DNA from: Paraglomus occultum
Taxonomy: Eukaryota; Glomeromycota; Glomeromycetes; Paraglomerales; Paraglomeraceae
DNA: 28,569 nucleotides
Assembly: GCA_910592205.1 (NCBI GenBank)
Contig: CAJVPJ010000324.1
Location: forward strand, 1-28,569
Direction: 5' to 3'
The notes under the pieces are model-generated. The model did not search any database. It worked only from the letters and a program-made list of their open reading frames with translations, and was not told the origin of the DNA. The translations under genes were made by a program, and so were the position numbers. How positions within the stretch are numbered: the first letter of the stretch is position 1; the number at the start of each line of letters is the position of its first letter. Shown piece by piece: positions 9,826-20,069 of the stretch.

Positions 9826-10872
9826 ATGCCCAAATCAAAGAGAGCAAAACTCGGTACGCTAGCTGATCAAGCGTTTTGTGCTGTATGAAATTACATAGTG
9901 ACTAACAAGTGCTATTGATAGTTCATTTGACTGCAACTGGGAAGAAGGGAAAGGAGCAGAAAGAACGATTAATTAATACTGTAATGGATGTTTTTCTATT
10001 ACTTGGAATCACATTGATGATCGTGAAAGTCTGATTTGACGTCCTGTTGGTTCTATTGCTATTAGATTAGGAAGGCTGTCGATGATTATGAGTATATTTG
10101 GTTATTTCACACAGAGAGTTCGAGAAATGGTCCTATAAAACGTGTACGAGCTGAGTGGAGCTCGAGCAGGTAAAATTTCATCTAGTGAAGCAATGATTCG
10201 ATTGATAGTCTTGATGGAAAGGCTATCGCATACATGATGTCTTCTTCATCTGTTCAATTCTGATTTCCATACACTTCTTTTCATCCGTTAGAATATTCTG
10301 GGGTAAAAACAAAGTAATGGCTATAGCTCTCGGCACAACACCAGAATCAGAATATCAGCATAATCTCCGTCTCATTTCTCAGTGCTTAACTGGCGAAGTT
10401 GGTTTGTTATTTACAAACATGCCAGTGAATAAAGTACTTTCAGACGCAGACATGTTTACAGAATCGATACATGCACGTACTGGGTTTATTGCGACCGAGA
10501 CAATAGTGATTCCAGAGGGACCGGTAATGTTGGGAGATGCACCAATGCCGCATAGCATGGAACCACAACTAAGGAAACTGGGAATGCCAACTATGTTAAG
10601 GGACGGTGTTGTAATTCTGCCAGTAGACTATGTTATCTGTCAAAAAGGGAATGAATTGAGTGCTAACCAAGCGCATTTGTTGGTAAGATTTTTTGGGAAT
10701 TTGAATGGGGAGAATAGAACGATGTGACTTTGAATATAACAGTTAATTGATTTATCTTGTTACTTTTCTCCTAAAACACATACAGAAATTATTTGATATT
10801 AAACTGGCACACTTCAGACTTAAACTCGATTGCTACTATCACGGAGGAGAATTAAAAAAAGTTGATCAATGA
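9826..10872 (+). CDS. MRT4: Ribosome assembly factor Mrt4
   Basis: Mrt4 is the nuclear/nucleolar paralogue of ribosomal P0 (uL10). It holds the P-stalk site on pre-60S particles until P0 replaces it in late maturation. Five exons: 9826-9853, 9922-9980, 10066-10169, 10292-10682 and 10786-10872, giving 222 residues (yeast Mrt4 is about 236). Exon 1 encodes MPKSKRAKL, the usual basic N-terminus. The joins read KERLINT|IRKAVDDYEYIWLF and SSSR|IFWGKNKVMAIALGTTPE. Further family marks are LTGEVGLLFTN, IVIPEGP, PHSMEPQLRKLGMPT and, across intron 4, NQAHLL|KLFDIKLAHFRLKL. Reading straight through intron 4 gives a false stop at 10727 after GNLNGENRTM; splicing to 10786 restores the conserved end. Start and phases are mutually consistent. 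Convergent with TCTP. Confidence 0.93.
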
Positions 10873-11476
10873 CTAGTCGAACATTGAGAGGCAGGATCCT
10901 ACAATATATAGATAGATAGAGTCGTCCGATAATGTATAAGCCAAGTAATGTCAAGAATAACAACTATTTACTTGTAATATACATTCGTTTATAATATTGG
11001 CAGTTGATGTTAGGCAACGAACGAACCATGCTGTAAAATCTACTGACAGCACGATTAGAATATTGTCTTGTTGATCTCGAAAGGATGTTGTCTTTACTAT
11101 CAAATCTACTAATTGTAGTAGTGGAATAGTAAAGATGTGTTCACGTCCTTTCTGACAGTCAATGGAAGACCAGAAGTGGTGTGGGCATTATCGGACAAAA
11201 GACGTGCAAAAAGCCGGTCATTGACAACCAAGCATTTGACTGTATTATTACATTGTTTATGCAAAATTAACGTCGTTTTATTACTTGTTTACACGCATAT
11301 CTCTTCAATATTCGAATCGCCGTCTTTAATAAATAATCCAGTTTGTACGGAACCAAATCATTTTCGTATAATCTTCTATATTATCGACGGGCATTGTCGT
11401 AAGCGGATCGGATTTGTCTATTATATCACTGTTACTAAATAATGAGGAAAGTGTACATGAATGTTTATACGTCAAT
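10873..11476. other. Convergent spacer between Mrt4 and TCTP
   Basis: It contains both 3' ends. A 101-codon plus-strand frame at 11137-11442 has no recognisable motif and its composition drifts to that of AT-rich spacer; I do not call it a gene. No tRNA or repeat seen. Confidence 0.45.
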
Positions 11477-12309
11477 CTAAAATATGTTTTTGACAAACGA
11501 CCACATACACCGATACATTACCACTTTATATTCTTCCAAGCCATCCTTTATCAATACGAAATAAGGTGTAATACCATCTTCGCGATAGTTTAACAAAGCA
11601 ACCATGCCGTCTGGATTCATGCTTTCACCGGTATAGAATTCCCAATCTATTGTGATCAAAGACCGAATATAGAATTAAGTATAACGAAACAAGTCGTTAC
11701 TCCGCTCTGTATTACAGATTATAACACCTACCTTTAAAATTCCCAATAATTTTCTTAAAGTGGACCTGTGCCGCTTTCTCAAACGCGGACACCTCTTCAT
11801 CGCTCTTTCCCGCTTTTTGTAGACGAGCCTTGAGAGCCTTCAAATAGCCTTTTATATATGTCATGTATGATTTCTTATCAAAGCTCGTTGATTGTAAGCG
11901 AAATGAATGGACAACATTATTCACTCTTTCTGTGGTGTCGTCAAGCTCCTCTGCCTGTTCTTCTGCAGAAGGATTAGCACCAATGTCAACATCTCCTTCT
12001 TTAATAGTTATCATCTATGTAACATGTACAGAAGTAGGAAGGTTTAGTTAAGCCATCACGCCTGCCAACTTTACTCTAAGACCTCTTGTAAGGTTATTAC
12101 CTGACAGTCAATTTCATAACTGAAACCGTCGACCTCCTTTATCGGATAAGCATCAGAGGCAAATTCGTCACCTATTTTTCATATTTGAGCGTATTAACAA
12201 ACCAAGTTTACATATTCATTTGTAGAGTCTCCCTCACCTAACCCTCTCTTCCGCTCTCCTCTACTTTATGATAATGCTCACCAGAAATCAGGTCTCTGTA
12301 GATAATCAT
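11477..12309 (-). CDS. TMA19: Translationally controlled tumour protein homologue (TCTP/Tma19)
   Basis: An abundant, conserved cytoplasmic protein with an Mss4-like fold that associates with ribosomes and the cytoskeleton and responds to stress. Four exons: 12309-12282, 12171-12101, 12014-11732 and 11646-11477. Exon 1 gives MIIYRDLIS. Exon 2 gives [20 protein letters not shown] and ends in IDCQ. Exon 3 starts [19 protein letters not shown], where the Met is internal rather than the initiator. Exon 4 carries [20 protein letters not shown] and [28 protein letters not shown] is the TCTP signature. At the expected C-terminus (EEYKV, residue 170, the usual family length) the frame runs on for 13 more codons to a TAG at 11477. 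Either the protein is extended, or a last intron starts GTAATG right after the Val codon and ends at that same TTTTAG, leaving Ile-Asp-Val before a stop near 11468. Diverges from the FAR1 gene. Confidence 0.93.
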
Positions 12310-12606
12310 CTTAGTTAATGATGCTGGATGGATGGCAAACGAAAGGTAAAAAGTTTGATACAAGTTTGCGTGTTTGAGCGGTGGATCATTATTATTGGCT
12401 GCAGTGGACTATTTACGGATAGCCACCTTCAGCCGAGTTTAATAAAAATTTTGAGGATGAATTCCTATATTGGATATGCTTTGATCATGTGATATTTATC
12501 CTCATTTAAATAACAATCAAATATAATAATAATATTTTACTAATTAACTATAATAACTTTATTACACTGGTATATCATTTCCAGTACATATTTGAAACAA
12601 AAATAA
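12310..12606. promoter_or_regulatory. Divergent intergenic region between TCTP and FAR1 gene
   Basis: A 297-bp gap separates two start codons on opposite strands, so it must contain both promoters and both 5' leaders. The FAR1-proximal half is nearly pure A/T. I see no firm TATA box or known operator. Confidence 0.4.
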
Positions 12607-14217
12607 ATGAATTACGACGAAGACAGCGTGTCGTTAGACGTAAATCAACCAATCTTTGCTCTTACTCAATACACCAAATCCAATTTCCGCGATCAACCAA
12701 ATCTTCCTTTGGTTTCTGCTCCACCTTCTTCAGCTCAACAACAAGCACCTCATTCAAGTGTTCCCCCGTTTCCCGAACTAGGCCTTGCCGTCGGCACAAC
12801 CTTCAACTCTTGGGAAAATGTCGACGAATTTCTGCTGGCATATGGCCGACAACAAGGCTTTGTTGTCCGCAAGAAAAGGGTCGAAAAGGACGACGCAGGT
12901 TTAGTTCGAAAACGCACGTATGATTGTGAGCATGGTGGAAGGTATACACCGAAGAAGAAAGCACCATTGAGCGATCAACGAAATAGGAAGTCAAAAAGAA
13001 TCGAATGCGGTTGGCATATTAATCTAAGTTATCCTAAGACAGGACATCATATTACCGTAACAACATTTATTAATGAACATAATCATGACCTGAATTGTGA
13101 TTACAGTGGGAAAGAGCCTGGAAGATCAGGACGAATGTTTAGAGGGTTGAATGGACGTCGTAAGAAAGGACTTTATGCTGGAAGTTTAGAACAAATACAG
13201 GCGGAACCACAGCGACCACACGATGTAATGATGGAAGTTGAATCTGTACAGGCAATGGATGACGAAGGCGATGTTTTACCACCGCTGGATTCGCATCTAG
13301 CACATACACAGAATTTACAGCAACAATCATCTCAATCCCAAAAAGGAAATCAACGACAACAACAACAGCAACAGCAGCAGCAACTACGGCAATCACAGCT
13401 ATCTGAGCAGCTACAACAGCAATCACAACAGCAAGAATTACAGCAGCAACCACAGCAACAACCACAGCATCAACAACTATCACAACAATCACAACAACGA
13501 CGACAACAACAACCACAACAACCACAACAACAACAACAACAACAACCACTACAACCACTACAACCACTACAACAACCACAACAACAACTACAACTACAGC
13601 AACAACAGCGACAGCAACTACAGCAACAAGAACAACAACGTAATCACATATCTCACACAACGACAAGCTCTTCAACCTCCACATCCCATTTCGCCCCAGC
13701 ACAGTCTCAGGCACAAACACAAACACAATTCACTTTTGTTCCTGGCCGTTACCGTCCATCTTCCTTGATTTCCCACCAGACAAATTCGAATTCTATTCAT
13801 TCACATACAAAACATCGATCTGCATCAACCGCTTCGTCCGCAAACAATACTGCAATTCCACCCCAAATTCTCGAGGAAATAAAGTTCTATACAATTCATG
13901 GAAATCTTTCACCGCCCATACAACGTTCATTGTTGAAATGCAAATACCCTAATATTCCCATTTCGGTAAGAGACATTACAGCCGCAATACAGAGAATGCG
14001 ATCGAATGGGGAGAGAATGGGTTCGGAAAGGTGGGAAAGTGTATCGGAAACGAGCAACAATGCGTCGGATGGTAACGATATGAAAAGAATGTGGCTTTCA
14101 GAGCTGTCACGAAAAGCGTTGGCATTAGCTATTGAGTGTGGAGATGATAAGTATGAACAATTATTAATGGATTATATCAACGAGAAAGCAAGCCCGAGGT
14201 GCGAAAGAGAACAATAA
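12607..14217 (+). CDS. FAR1-type zinc-finger protein with polyglutamine tract
   Basis: A single-exon gene encoding 536 residues. Residues about 65-165 form a FAR1 DNA-binding domain (WRKY-GCM1 fold, as in Mutator-like transposases): FNSWENVDEFLLAYGRQQGF, then Cys107, Cys134 (ECGWHINL) and His158/His160 in INEHNHDLNC, which fits a CCHH zinc site. A basic patch (GLNGRRKKGL) follows. Residues about 238-347 are mostly Gln with some Pro, Leu, Ser and Arg. Residues about 418-465 (EEIKFYTIHGNLSPPIQRSL, then LKCKYP) match a block I remember next to FAR1 domains in glomeromycotan proteins. No MULE transposase (DDE) or SWIM domain is present, so this is more likely a transcription factor derived from a transposase than an active element. 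Targets are unknown. The absence of introns contrasts with its neighbours. Confidence 0.85.
   Translation: MNYDEDSVSLDVNQPIFALTQYTKSNFRDQPNLPLVSAPPSSAQQQAPHSSVPPFPELGLAVGTTFNSWENVDEFLLAYGRQQGFVVRKKRVEKDDAGLVRKRTYDCEHGGRYTPKKKAPLSDQRNRKSKRIECGWHINLSYPKTGHHITVTTFINEHNHDLNCDYSGKEPGRSGRMFRGLNGRRKKGLYAGSLEQIQAEPQRPHDVMMEVESVQAMDDEGDVLPPLDSHLAHTQNLQQQSSQSQKGNQRQQQQQQQQQLRQSQLSEQLQQQSQQQELQQQPQQQPQHQQLSQQSQQRRQQQPQQPQQQQQQQPLQPLQPLQQPQQQLQLQQQQRQQLQQQEQQRNHISHTTTSSSTSTSHFAPAQSQAQTQTQFTFVPGRYRPSSLISHQTNSNSIHSHTKHRSASTASSANNTAIPPQILEEIKFYTIHGNLSPPIQRSLLKCKYPNIPISVRDITAAIQRMRSNGERMGSERWESVSETSNNASDGNDMKRMWLSELSRKALALAIECGDDKYEQLLMDYINEKASPRCEREQ
13318..13650 (+). repeat. CAA/CAG-rich polyglutamine-coding tract
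   Basis: Imperfect triplet repeat of CAA and CAG interrupted by CCA, CTA, TCA and CGA codons, in frame within the FAR1-domain gene. The codon mixture suggests an old, partly stabilised tract. The antisense strand reads as meaningless polyvaline. Confidence 0.9.
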
Positions 14218-14616
14218 CGGGTTTCGGTAGGAGCGTGTGGAGAGGAGGACAAGCAATGTATGCAACATAGACACTAAATATGGAGTACGGGACAACGGCA
14301 TCCTGGATCCTGTTTTGCATTAATTCTATATACATATAATATATAATGTTCTCGTGAGTTTGTTCTATGAGCAATTCGACGAGGGTTATTGTAATTAATA
14401 TTCCCCCCTTTTTTTAAACGTAATAAAAGCAACTGTAAATTTTCTTTTTCGGATTTTATAGAACAAGTGGGCTTACTGAGGGATATTTCGGTGAATATCA
14501 ACGCGTACGACGTGTATTGGGATTTTTTGGAAAAGAAAAAAAGAAAAAAAAAGAACATTTGATACAAAAGGACCAAAAACTTTTAATAAATTAATTTAAG
14601 ATTTTTTTTCTAACCT
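14218..14616. other. Convergent spacer, FAR1 gene and esterase
   Basis: AATAAA occurs on the plus strand at 14422-14427 and 14585-14590, both plausible poly(A) signals for the FAR1 gene. It also contains an A-rich run near 14532-14555. No gene seen. Confidence 0.5.
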
Positions 14617-15627
14617 TTAATCGTTAGCACCCTTGTTCTCATCCTCCATCTCAGTATCATTCACTCTATCATCCAACTCATTGACGATCAACGGCTTTAA
14701 AGCACCAAACACCAACTCCCCAACCCGATCATATCCCGCAGGAGTAAGATGCAGTTTATCGTAATCCCAGTATTTCTGTACGTCCTCATCTGAAAGGGAT
14801 GCCAGGGGGAAGTCGTGGGTGAGATCGTAAAAGAACAGATTGGAAGAAGAAGCGGGCGTTTGCATACGGCCCTCAATGTAGGATTTGATCATCGCGTTAC
14901 TTTGCGAACGGGATCTATTATTTCGTTCACTTGAATTCACCTTGAGAAGGAAAGGGGAGAAAGTTTAAATCGTATATTATTTGGATAGAAATCGTTGACG
15001 AAAGCGAGAATTGAATACAGCAGACGTCACCGGATGTCACACCCACCAATAAATGGATCAAAAATGCTACATGCATTCTTATGACCTACCCATCCATTTT
15101 CCAAGATAGACAATGCGAGTACTTTTGCGTTGTATTCTTCGCAAATATCATACATCTCTTTCAAAGACTCGAAGATCTTGTTTGCAGACGGTGAAGCCAA
15201 GTCATTAGTTCCTATCGAATAATGGAGTCTTGTTACTAAAACTGTTCATAATTCGAAATTCCAAAACTTGGACGAGGTCAAAAATCCAATTTATTAACCA
15301 GCCATTATCACAACCCAATCGAATTTGTTCCCTGTTTCTCGTCTTGCTGTTAAACTTTCCCGCAACCGCTGCTGCATTGTACCGGCACAGACACGCTCAC
15401 CCGAGACACCCTTTTGTTCTATCTTTTCAGGGAAAAAACAATGAACCCTTTTTTTAAGTTCCCGGTATGAATTGCGATTTTTTCTCAACAAGTTTTCTTA
15501 CCATAACATCAATTCCAGCCTTATCGAACAGCTTTTGCAGAGTTTGAGCATATGGATGAAACACAAGACCATATTGCGAGTAACCTTCAGTGAGGGAGTC
15601 ACCAATAAGAAGAATAGAATAGGGCAT
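14617..15627 (-). CDS. SGNH/GDSL hydrolase, isoamyl acetate esterase-like (Iah1)
   Basis: A GDSL-family serine esterase; relatives such as yeast Iah1 hydrolyse short acetate esters, but the substrate here is not provable. Four exons: 15627-15502, 15422-15299, 15211-15090 and 14940-14617, giving 231 residues. Block I is LLIGDSLTEG with nucleophile Ser11. The exon 1-2 join reads GIDVM|IEQKGVSGERV, supplying the block II glycine. Exon 2-3 gives VVIMAGTNDLA (block III Asn86). Exon 4 holds DKLHLTPAGY with the catalytic Asp185 and His188 (block V). The exon 3-4 join is ILENGW|VNSSERNNRS. MPYS is chosen as start because it sits directly before the first beta strand; an open frame extends 42 codons further upstream (Met at 15753) but has no family match. 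The C-terminal 20 residues are acidic. No signal peptide is seen, so it is probably cytosolic. Confidence 0.9.
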
Positions 15628-17144
15628 TTTTAAAAAGTGGTGTATGCGGCGAGACAACATTTCGTGATACGATAATAAATCAATTTTTGAAAAAATTCCC
15701 CACCATTTACTGCGATTAATACAACAAAAGGACGGGAAGATTGTTGCCAACATTATGAGTTATCTGTATAGCGTACCTTATCAGAAACTCTTCTTTTCCC
15801 CCAATAAGTAATAATGTACGTGCAACATGCCGTACAGCAGACAGAATAATTGAGCAATGGGAGTGTCTTTAGACAAACCGTCTCCACGATCGCATTATTA
15901 ATGCCCTTTCATAATATTTGAGTTAGAAATAAAGTTAAGATTATTGCAACTGATAGGTATAAGACAGCCAGACAATGACATGTAAGTTGGATCATGATGA
16001 TGAGGAGGTAAATATAAAACCGGATCTTACTTTATTAAATATGAACAGCGCCAATTGAGATCACTGCATAGTATCATTATTTTTATAATACTGCATTCAT
16101 TGCGTGATATTTTTCTTAAGGACTAATTTACGTCCCCTATTGCTTAATTAAATTGATTTGTCATCAAGTAAAGGCAGATCTGGTAAGCAAATTATGCGTT
16201 TACAAAGTATTTTGACAGATAGGATTCGTTCCAATTTATACAAAAAAGAACTGGACATGAACCATGGCAATTATCAAAAGCTGTGACAAGTATATCGGAA
16301 ATTCTGATTTCAAGCCTATCACTTTAGTCGAACCTTACTTATGGATCCGCGTTAGAGTACTTTAAAATAGTTTTAGGCGAGTTGATTATTTTGCAATGGG
16401 ACTCACTAATGCCCTATTTCTGATGGAAAACATCGGAATTGTTACAAGGCGAAATGGTATAGAACTGGGAACAGAATATTATCTTACAATGATATGGAAC
16501 ATCAAGCGCAGCTGTTGTATGTCAAGTTTGGAGTTTATTGAATAAAAGCCCGGGCAGATGTTTTCTATAAATATACGAAAATATCCGACGTGTTGCACGA
16601 CTCAATATTCTTCTCAGTATAAATAGCTGACACTGGCTAATAGTTTGACCGTTATATTAATGCGGATCGATCAGGTGATGAGACACAAACTGTAGAAGCT
16701 TCAACGGTAAAGCCTTCGATATTCTTAATCTTCGGACAGGGTAATTATATTATCACTGAGTTTAGTTCTGGCGAGTTAAATTTCTGTCAGATGACTTGGT
16801 GTCATCAATTCAAGAAACGTAATTTGTTTACCTAGCACAAATGTGTGGATCGTGTAAATATTTGACAAACAAATTTCCATTTGCAGGTTCCTGAAAATAC
16901 GTAACACTGTCGAAGAATGTAATAATACATACAAAAGGTACGAATCTGGAGGTTGATAAGTATAATAATTTAATAATATATAAGCGCAATTGAGGAACTT
17001 GATTAAGCTGTCGAATGACTGTGTACATGCAATGAATATACCCAAACATCAATGAATATATACGATATCTACATTAATTAATAACATTAATTACAATTAA
17101 TACTTAATAACGTTCGATTTCATCTTTACATGATATTCTCCTTG
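15628..17144. other. Intergenic, nothing recognised
   Basis: About 1.5 kb between the esterase start and the Spg1 stop. A 49-codon plus-strand frame starting near 16396 and minus-strand frames at 16776-17052 show no family pattern. Base composition is that of spacer. No tRNA or bounded repeat found by eye. Confidence 0.45.
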
Positions 17145-18006
17145 TTAAAACATTGTATACTCCAATATTGGCGCACCCATCTCTTTGACTTCTGGGATGG
17201 TACATTTCAGATTAAATGCCTTGCTCAGTACAATTTTAAATATTTTTTGAATATTAATTGAACACGACGTGCTTGAGAAAATTAATGGTGCTTTCATTGC
17301 CCGTGCAAATCTCCTGGCCTGTTTGGTAATTTCCTCTTGTTTTTCTTTGGGAAAACCCGCAAAGGTATCGTATTTAGTCCCGATAAGGAAAGGAATAGCT
17401 GATTTATTGAACCCGCGGGCCTGACGGTACCATCCTCTGATAGAGTTGAGAGTGGCTTCACGGGATAGATCAAACATGAAGAGAATCGCTACTGCTTCGT
17501 TACAGACTAGGGGAAGCATGTTTACGAATTCTTTTTGACCTGTTTACAAACCGAAATGGAAAGTAAGACTATTATTAAAATTAAGGTCAATCGTTGACTA
17601 TCAATTGTTTCGGTAACGTACCACCGAGGTCCCATATGCTGAAGGTAATGTCAGTATTTCTGATACAGACAGTCTTCTCCATAAAGTTAACGCCTGTAAC
17701 AGATTAGCAAATTTGTCATTTCGTCGTATATTTCATTCATACTCATCAATGCCGGTTTGCCTTATATACGTACCCAAGGTCTGAATATAATCTTCGTCAA
17801 ATAGACCTTCAACATACTTTACCATCAGACTCGTTTTACCGATCTGTGAGTCACCCACCATTCCTACTTTTACGACATAACTGCGCACCGGACGAGTCAG
17901 TCGATCATGCAGTAAGTACTAAAAGCAATGCCTCCCTATCCTCGAGTTTCGCTCTCATCATTACTTACTTGTCTCTCCTACCCGTTGCTTCTTCCTTCTT
18001 GGCCAT
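17145..18006 (-). CDS. SPG1: Septation GTPase Spg1/Tem1
   Basis: A Ras-superfamily GTPase that switches on the septation initiation/mitotic exit kinase cascade at spindle pole bodies and triggers cytokinesis or septation. Four exons: 18006-17969, 17880-17774, 17693-17622 and 17539-17145, giving 203 residues (S. pombe Spg1 is 198). Exon 1 encodes [12 protein letters not shown]; the join to [19 protein letters not shown] uses acceptor GCGCAG behind a CTGAC branch-point-like motif. G1 is GDSQIGKT (residues 22-29). The switch region [20 protein letters not shown] leads to G3, DLGGQ. The body [20 protein letters not shown] and [18 protein letters not shown] carries the family-typical TKYD in place of NKxD. 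The end ILEYTMF matches the usual C-terminus, which lacks a prenylation box. All splice phases agree with the conserved alignment. Confidence 0.95.
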
Positions 18007-18980
18007 ACTGGTGTATTTGTATACTCCAATACTTCCAACAAAATCAGAAGTACTTGTAGAAGAGCTATTCTTAAAAAAAGAGAATGGAAAACGAATGTAA
18101 ATGACTGTTACGAGGGAGAATGAAAATTACTATTAAGAGTAGAATATCAGTAGAAAATATATGTACTCTGTGAATGACGGATATGTCAGCTCAACAATAC
18201 ATATATGCGATCAAAGTGACCTTTACATTTAAGCAATGCAAGAAAATAAAAGGCTGCCAAACTCACAAAGTCTTTGACGCTCCCCTCTAAGCAAAAGGTT
18301 TTGAAACGGTAATACTATCGAAGTGAATTGCGACTATATTTAAGGGGGTGTGGTGATATAGGGGTTGTTGCTGTTTCGTTGGTTGGAGAAAAGGTATACG
18401 AATAGAATTTGGTTAAATGTATTTCGGAATTCACTAACAGATTCGGTGTTCGTATTTATATCAATATTCCAAGATCTATTCTGTTTGTGCATTGCCTATA
18501 TTGGGAATCGTGTAATTAAGGGGGTTAGGGTCAGGAATTCTAAACTAACCAAAACCAGATGTACTAAAAAAAGCGTTTGACTACATTAATATAGAACATA
18601 TTCCATGATCCAAGCTTCATAACGTCATTAGGGCCTCATCCCAATTAGCCGGGTTGTAGGTATCATTCATATCCACCGTTCACATTCTCTACAGCGTTCG
18701 AAAAGTTCTACTGCATACTGATTTTTAAAGTCCGGCATAACGGTCACAATTTAGCCGAACTTCTAATAAAGTCACATTTCCGATAAATCATCACAACTTT
18801 CGAAGCCAGTTAAGGGGGTTTGCAAAATTTATCATAAAAGCTTCCGTAATTTATATCATCAAATTCCCATCATGCAAAATATCCATATCCGAATGTTGTT
18901 TTAATTAATGAGGTATGACACGCAAAAGGCAAATGCTTGAAAATGGCTTTGGAGGTTAATGACCGCGCTAACTACATACT
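18007..18980. other. Intergenic, nothing recognised
   Basis: Upstream region of Spg1. The open frame through Spg1 exon 1 continues some way to the right without an ATG. A 71-codon frame at 18365-18580 has no family pattern. Confidence 0.45.
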
Positions 18981-19353
18981 GTGCCCTGCAATGTTGATGA
19001 TGAATATTTGCCTGAAAATCCACCGAGAGAGAAGATGTCCATACGCAAAGACGAATCTGTCATACTTCCAAACCATTTCGTGATCCTACTGGGTGTAAAA
19101 ATCAATCATCGATTCGAGTGCAATGGAAACGACTCTCCATTATTATATTATGACAACAGCAGGAAAAGCGGATGGAAATACAACATCACCAGCAACCCGC
19201 GTCACCGTCAATATTCAGCATCACAATCAACAGCAGCGCCAACGTCATCGTCAACAACAGGACGTAAGAGATACCGTACACACAATGCCATACCCTGACG
19301 ATACGATTTATGTAAAGTTGAAGAGGATAGCGACAGCTTCCAAGCTATTATAA
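18981..19353 (+). other. Coding-like patch, hypothetical
   Basis: Two overlapping plus-strand frames share this stretch. One (18981-19298) begins MPCNVDDEYLPENPPREKMS. The other (19123-19353) is Gln/Arg-rich in the middle (HHNQQQRQRHRQQQ) and ends DDTIYVKLKRIATASKLL. A hydrophilic first exon spliced into the second frame would be possible, but I see no convincing donor/acceptor pair and no known domain. Treat as unproven. Confidence 0.2.
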
Positions 19354-20069
19354 TTTGTTTTGTAATTAGTTTTAAAAAAAAAACAATTTTGTTGCAAGGG
19401 TGAACTTGCAATCTCGTGAACTGGACAACTGTTCGAACAGCTGATTGTTCATGTATATAACAGAATCGCTTGGTTCTGCTATTAGAATGCTAATCTCCGA
19501 ATTTAAGATAATATGCCATTCATAACCCAACACCAAGAATTCAATGCTCGTGGATATACACACATTTGTTAATTGTAATTGTTGTCGGTGTGTAAAAAAA
19601 ATTGACACAGAATATCAAGTACGATTTGAATATGCATAAATCAGGCTTGATTCTTTGAATACGCGAAATTAATTTTCGGATAGCCCATAACTTAAAGCAG
19701 TAGCTCTACCCAATATCTCATTACCATTACAAGCTATTATCATATATTAATAGCTAAACTAACACTACTAATAATACTCATACGCGACCCCAATTATTTG
19801 TGGCTCCACCATGTTTGGTAAAAGGAGAGGTTATTAAGCCATTAATGTTGATTAAGCTTATTATACAAGTGTCTGGCTACTTTCACAGCCGTGGTAGAAA
19901 GAAATTCGTTTAGGCTGTGTTTTGTTAAACACTGCTGTATTCAAGGCCGAAGAGAATTGGCAAACATATTACTGTTATATCTACCCATTCGCGTTTTCTC
20001 GGTGCGACAGCTCATGATTGGTTGGTGAAATGTTATTTCAAAAGAGGTTGGTTCACATGATCTACAAGA
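19354..20069. other. Intergenic upstream of Mod5, nothing recognised
   Basis: AT-rich spacer containing the Mod5 promoter. A minus-strand frame at 19372-19608 has no family pattern. Confidence 0.45.

Noticed and set aside
10683-10727. Mrt4 C-terminus VRFFGNLNGENRTM
   Set aside because: It is read-through of intron 4 (donor GTAAGA); exon 5 at 10786-10872 supplies the conserved KLFDIKLAHFRLKL end.
13139-13726. Long minus-strand frame encoding almost pure valine
   Set aside because: It is the antisense of the CAA/CAG polyglutamine tract of the FAR1-domain gene; codon content is dictated by the repeat.
15628-15753. 42-codon N-terminal extension of the esterase from a Met at 15753
   Set aside because: MPYSILLIGDSLTEG starts at the normal family position, and the extension has no targeting-signal or family resemblance.
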